The position numbers and the translations under genes were made by a program. The notes under the pieces are model-generated. The model had not been told where the DNA came from. It did no database searches and saw only the letters and a list, made by a program, of their open reading frames with translations. From Sitta carolinensis (taxonomy: Eukaryota; Chordata; Aves; Passeriformes; Sittidae): a DNA stretch of 64,000 bases. Below are positions 59,741 through 64,000 of the stretch, piece after piece. The stretch lies in NCBI GenBank assembly GCA_032173965.1, contig CM063294.1, positions 6,122,452 through 6,186,451 of the forward strand, given 5' to 3'. Positions within the stretch are counted from its first letter, which is position 1, and every line of letters starts with the position of its first letter.

Positions 59741-62700
59741 AACTAAAAGCTAGAAAACTTCAGCACCTATTTTTGCATTAACATAAATCCCTCAGTACAA
59801 AAGAATCCTCTGAAGCAGCTAAAAAAATGTTTTCAACATACATAAATCCTAAAAGAAAGCACAAAGTGGTAGTCGTGTGTCTTAAGAAAATTTTATTCCT
59901 GTTCAGCAGGCATTAAGATCAAGAGAAACAGTGACTTGTATCAACAAAAATAATCTATAATTTTGAAGCAATTGAGACCATAGCTGTGCCCTTGGTATTT
60001 TAGATGTGTCTTTCTAGATCTCCCTCCCACTACTTGAGTTCTGTTGTTCCATTTTTGGGAAGTAGATCATAATACTAACAATTTATTTTACCACCCTAAA
60101 AACACTATTTCTAGGGGCCAAAATAAGAGACAGGTAAGAGAAACTTGTGTTTAGTGCTAGAACTGTGTCTGTAACTCAAGAACTCAGAAATCTAATCCTT
60201 GTCTTTGCTTTCTCTGACTGGTGACATTGGTATATCTCACTAGGGCTGTGCACAGCCTCACAAGGAGAGGTCACTGGGTACAGAGAGCCTTATTTCACAT
60301 CTAAGGTAGGACATGAACCAAACTCCCTCCTTCTCTTTCCCCTTGTCAAAACACATCTGTTCTAGAAGGAATGAGCCCCACTAGAACAACAAAACAAATT
60401 TCTGACAGCCTAACACCTCCTCTAACTACTGCAGCTACTCCTTACTGGATTACACATGGTCACTATGATAAAAAAATAATTCTTGGCAAGTGCCTGCTAC
60501 TAAACATACAGAGATGGAGATGTTTCCTTGTGGGAGCTACACTGAATTTAACCTCTCCTTTTGTTCTTCACATATTACTTAATTGTCCACACCAGTCCTA
60601 CAGATGCCAGAGCAAATGACTCAGCCCTTGCATAATGATAGTTGATTGATTACCAAATCATTACTCTGGTTGTTTGTTTGTTTTCCCGAAGTTGTTGTGG
60701 TTTGAATATCAATTTTTAGCTTAGACCAGCTTAAAGGTACTTAAACAATTGCATTTAGTTGATCTTAATAGAAACAATCCTGATGTATTGCATAAGGGAC
60801 ATCATGATATCACAGAGTAAATTCTAGCCCGTGTAAGACAAATACAGCTATTACAATTAACTGCTCTGAACTGCCTGAGCCAGCAGAAAGGCTGTGTCAA
60901 AGACCTGAGGCAGTTATCATTCTACCCAGGAGAAATCTGGGAATGCAATGAATAAGAATAGAAATCAGAAGGGAACACTGAATTTTTTTTTTATTTACAT
61001 ACCTGCCATAAACAACGTCTTTAAGAATACTTGCAATTAAGGATTACATTTGTTTAACAGCTAAAACAAACAAACAGAAACACCACCAAAAAAAGGAATC
61101 AATTCCATTTTCCAGGGCCGATCTCCACCTCATCTATCCAACATGAAATACTTCACTTGATCTTCAGTGCACTGTAGAATATTTATTTTTTCATATTTTG
61201 AAAGAAACTCAAAGGAAACCAGCACAACCCTTCAATTAACTACTAAAAGGAAAGACAAACTAATTTTTCTAATTGTCTTTTCCCAGAGAAAATTCCCCTT
61301 ATTACAGTACCTCACCCCCTTACCCTCATCTCTATAATTGTTATTGAAGACACATTTTGCATCTTCTTAATATTTGCTGTGGATTCTTAATATTTGCCGT
61401 GGTTATTACAGATTGTATAAATAATGTAACATTGTATTTCTCTTAGAAAATGTAGAACTAGTTGCTTCAGCCCTCAGGTGAGGTATTCTCCTCACCTGAC
61501 TACCTCACCAGCAGACAGATGTATTCTTCTTACAAGGAGTATAATTCTCTGGAGAGACCAGCACTTCCCCAGCTAGAAATTCTGCAAAATGCCTACCATT
61601 ATGACTTTCTTCAGAGAAATGAAATATCATGAGCTTGACAGGGAACAGGAACTTCTGTTCCACTCCTGAACTATCTTTTGTCACTACTAGTTTAAAAATA
61701 TTTCAGTTGAATGCAGCCTAGACTATGGAGCAAAAGGCAGACAGCAAACCTACTCAGGGCTATTTCCATCCATTTTTTCCTACAAAAAATCTGCAGTGCT
61801 ATTTACATTGAATGCAATAAATCCTTGCCTAAGTATCCACATGCTATTTAAAAACATATCTTTAAGAGGAAGTAAACAATGAACAAAAATTACTGCTGAT
61901 CTCAACCCAAAGACTACAGGTGTTGTAAGATCTGAAACATGACTTTATGTTATTCAGCAGCTACAGACTAAGGCTGATGAAGTTTACAGTAAAGAGAGCA
62001 AAGAAAATCAATAAACAGAGTAATAAATAGCTTGCCTAGATAGTGCATGTCTTTCACATCAAAGACATAAAGGAGGGACAAAAAATACAGAGATCATTTT
62101 GTCCTCAAAGTGAACTGTAACAGAGTGCTTGACTGGAGCTTGTTTCTCACTGGTACATGCTCCTCCTACTTCTGTGGGCAGGAGTAAACAATAGGTAAAA
62201 GCTATCGAGCCATTGTGTTAAAGTTCTGGCTTTACAGTCTATATTAACTTGCTGGTAATTAATTACTACCTATACACTTAATTACAACCAGTTAAAGAAA
62301 TGTAGTGCAAGTCTGTAAACAAAGCTTGGTCAATTTGAGGCAATGGGTAGTTGGAGCTAAATGAGATTTCTACTCCACTATGTTCATATGTAGCATGCTC
62401 AACATTCTCAATATTAACAGCATGAGGTTGCAGGGATTCCTGAAAACTCCATGTGAAACTGGTTCCCAAAACAATCTGAACATTTATACTTCTTTAGACT
62501 GACATATAATGTCCTTACAACAATGGACTTAGAGAAACTTGCTGCAGAACTGACCTAGAAACACTCCCTCAAATAAAAAACTGGGTTCACTTAGGTAAAG
62601 TTTCACTACAGGTTACCAGAAGGTCACACTGACTAAATAAACACAGTATATCTAAGGAAAACAAATTATATCAGGGCTTTTATTAACTATACAAGATGAC

Positions 62701-64000
62701 AAGTGATGTCAAGAAACACTTTGGGGTTTGCAGTGAAAACCAGTCTCTATGGAAGCACATTTCACCTCCTGCTGTTTGAGATCCAACTCACAACACTGGA
62801 GTTTCCGACCCAACTGGACTCTGAAAGGCAAATGCAGCACCAGGTACCACGGAAGATCCAAAGGAGGGAAGGAAACGATACTGAAGGGGTAAGGATCAGT
62901 TCCCTCAAGCACTTGCACAGAAATCATCATTAGATTGTCCCAGGATTTCTGTCTCCTCATACAGTCCTTGGGCTGCACAGCTGACCACACCTATTACCAA
63001 TTCAAGGTACAATTTAGGGAAGGTTTATTGGTTACAGTGACATGACAGCTGATGTTCCAGTCTTTTCCTTCACTGGCTATTCCTGTCCCTATGCACACTA
63101 CAGGTTTTCTGAGTTTCTCTGGCCTATGAAACTAATAACTCACACTATTTATTATTGCTTACTACTTTATTTCATTTTCTTTATTAGTGATCAAAATACT
63201 TCTATCAATAACTCTATTTGAGTCCACATGTACCATTTTAACTTTCCCTTTGGACAAGTGTAATATGCTTTAAAGTCATATTAAGGACCAGATATTTCAA
63301 AATAGCCTACATAATTACTTTCTGGGACAGAAACACAGTTTCAGTCTTCCACAAATCCACACATATCCTTAAGCACTTGAGCTAAACAGAATGAATCTTG
63401 GTTTGAGAACTGCAATTGCCGTTCCTTGTTAATCCCCAGTGTAAACTCCCAAGCACTCAGCCTGTCCAGGAAAATGTGCGTTGGTCCAACAATTCTTTTT
63501 CAACACTAAGACAGCTACAGGCAATATTGCTTGAAAAAGCACATGGTATAAATGGAATGTTGCCTGATTAGTTTCCATTTATCAAATCAATTTTCTTCCC
63601 CTAGAACACCCTCAGTTAAATCCTGAGGAATTATCCCGAATATGGTGCTGTAATAACATCCCTGCCTGACCTTTTTGCCATGATACTTGAAGGCAACACG
63701 GCAGCATCACGTTTCAACCTTCAAAATCACAGATTCCCATTAACCAATAAGTCAACAGATTACTAATACATTTTTCATGGTGAGCAAACATTAATGCCAT
63801 TATTACAATGAAAGCAAATGCTTGGCTATTTGTTTAAGAGCCTGCCCACAAGTGCTGGAGCCAGTGCAGGTCAGCACCCAGAGAGAGATGCTCACAAAGA
63901 ACAGAATGCAGCAAGATCACAGCCATGGTACATTTTGAGCTTTGTGCCTGCCCCCCAGCCTGCTCCAAAGGCACTTGTTTTATTCTCAGTTGAGTGGTGC
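59741..64000. other. Non-coding interval
   Basis: No supportable gene is present. Frames such as 60371-60619 (+), 62703-62933 (+) and 62709-62990 (-) overlap each other or lack any recognised domain. The interval contains one short tandem duplication (61.37 kb) and small (GTTT)n and (AAAC)n patches near 60.67 and 61.07 kb. Confidence 0.55.
61364..61403. repeat. 20-bp tandem duplication
   Basis: TTCTTAATATTTGCTGTGGA at 61364-61383 is followed by TTCTTAATATTTGCCGTGGT at 61384-61403, with two differences in 20 bases. Confidence 0.93.

Overview
This window looks like vertebrate nuclear DNA, most likely from a songbird (passerine). The evidence is a clear CR1 LINE 3' end (6252-6492), a solo LTR of a retroviral family I associate with passerines (47242-47655), a low density of recognisable transposons, and an AT-rich background broken by one GC- and CpG-rich block with a minisatellite. 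I see no bacterial features, operons, CRISPR arrays or intact genes. The open frames are short and scattered, as expected of intron or intergenic sequence. The long ones at 32.7-34.0 kb come from a stop-poor tandem repeat.

Layout. 1-6.2 kb: AT-rich non-coding DNA with a possible minus-strand exon at 83-224. 6.25-6.5 kb: CR1 tail, followed by a second possible minus-strand exon (6650-6749). 6.8-28 kb: mostly non-coding, with weak splice-bounded candidate exons at 13572-13647, 15147-15212 and 26439-26480. Their phases do not join into one transcript, so they are leads rather than genes. 28.2 kb: an uninterrupted 52-base poly(A). 28.3-32.6 kb: very AT-rich, ending in a homeodomain/POU-motif-rich stretch that looks like a conserved non-coding element. 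32.6-34.2 kb: a GC-rich island made of a CpG-rich segment, a 738-bp minisatellite of 34 units and a pyrimidine-rich tail with a G-quadruplex motif. 34.2-47.2 kb: AT-rich non-coding DNA with an A/C-rich tract, a T/G-rich tract and a perfect 28-bp tandem duplication. 47.2-47.7 kb: solo LTR. 47.7-59 kb: non-coding, with further simple repeats. 59.06-59.74 kb: decayed reverse-transcriptase part of an ancient CR1/L3-like LINE on the minus strand. 59.7-64 kb: non-coding.

No set of genes can be shown to work together here. The best reading is a large intron or gene-desert interval that may carry regulatory elements. The most unusual structure is the GC-rich island and its mixed 21/22-bp minisatellite. 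The main open question is whether the minus-strand candidate exons at the left end belong to a long gene running off the left edge.
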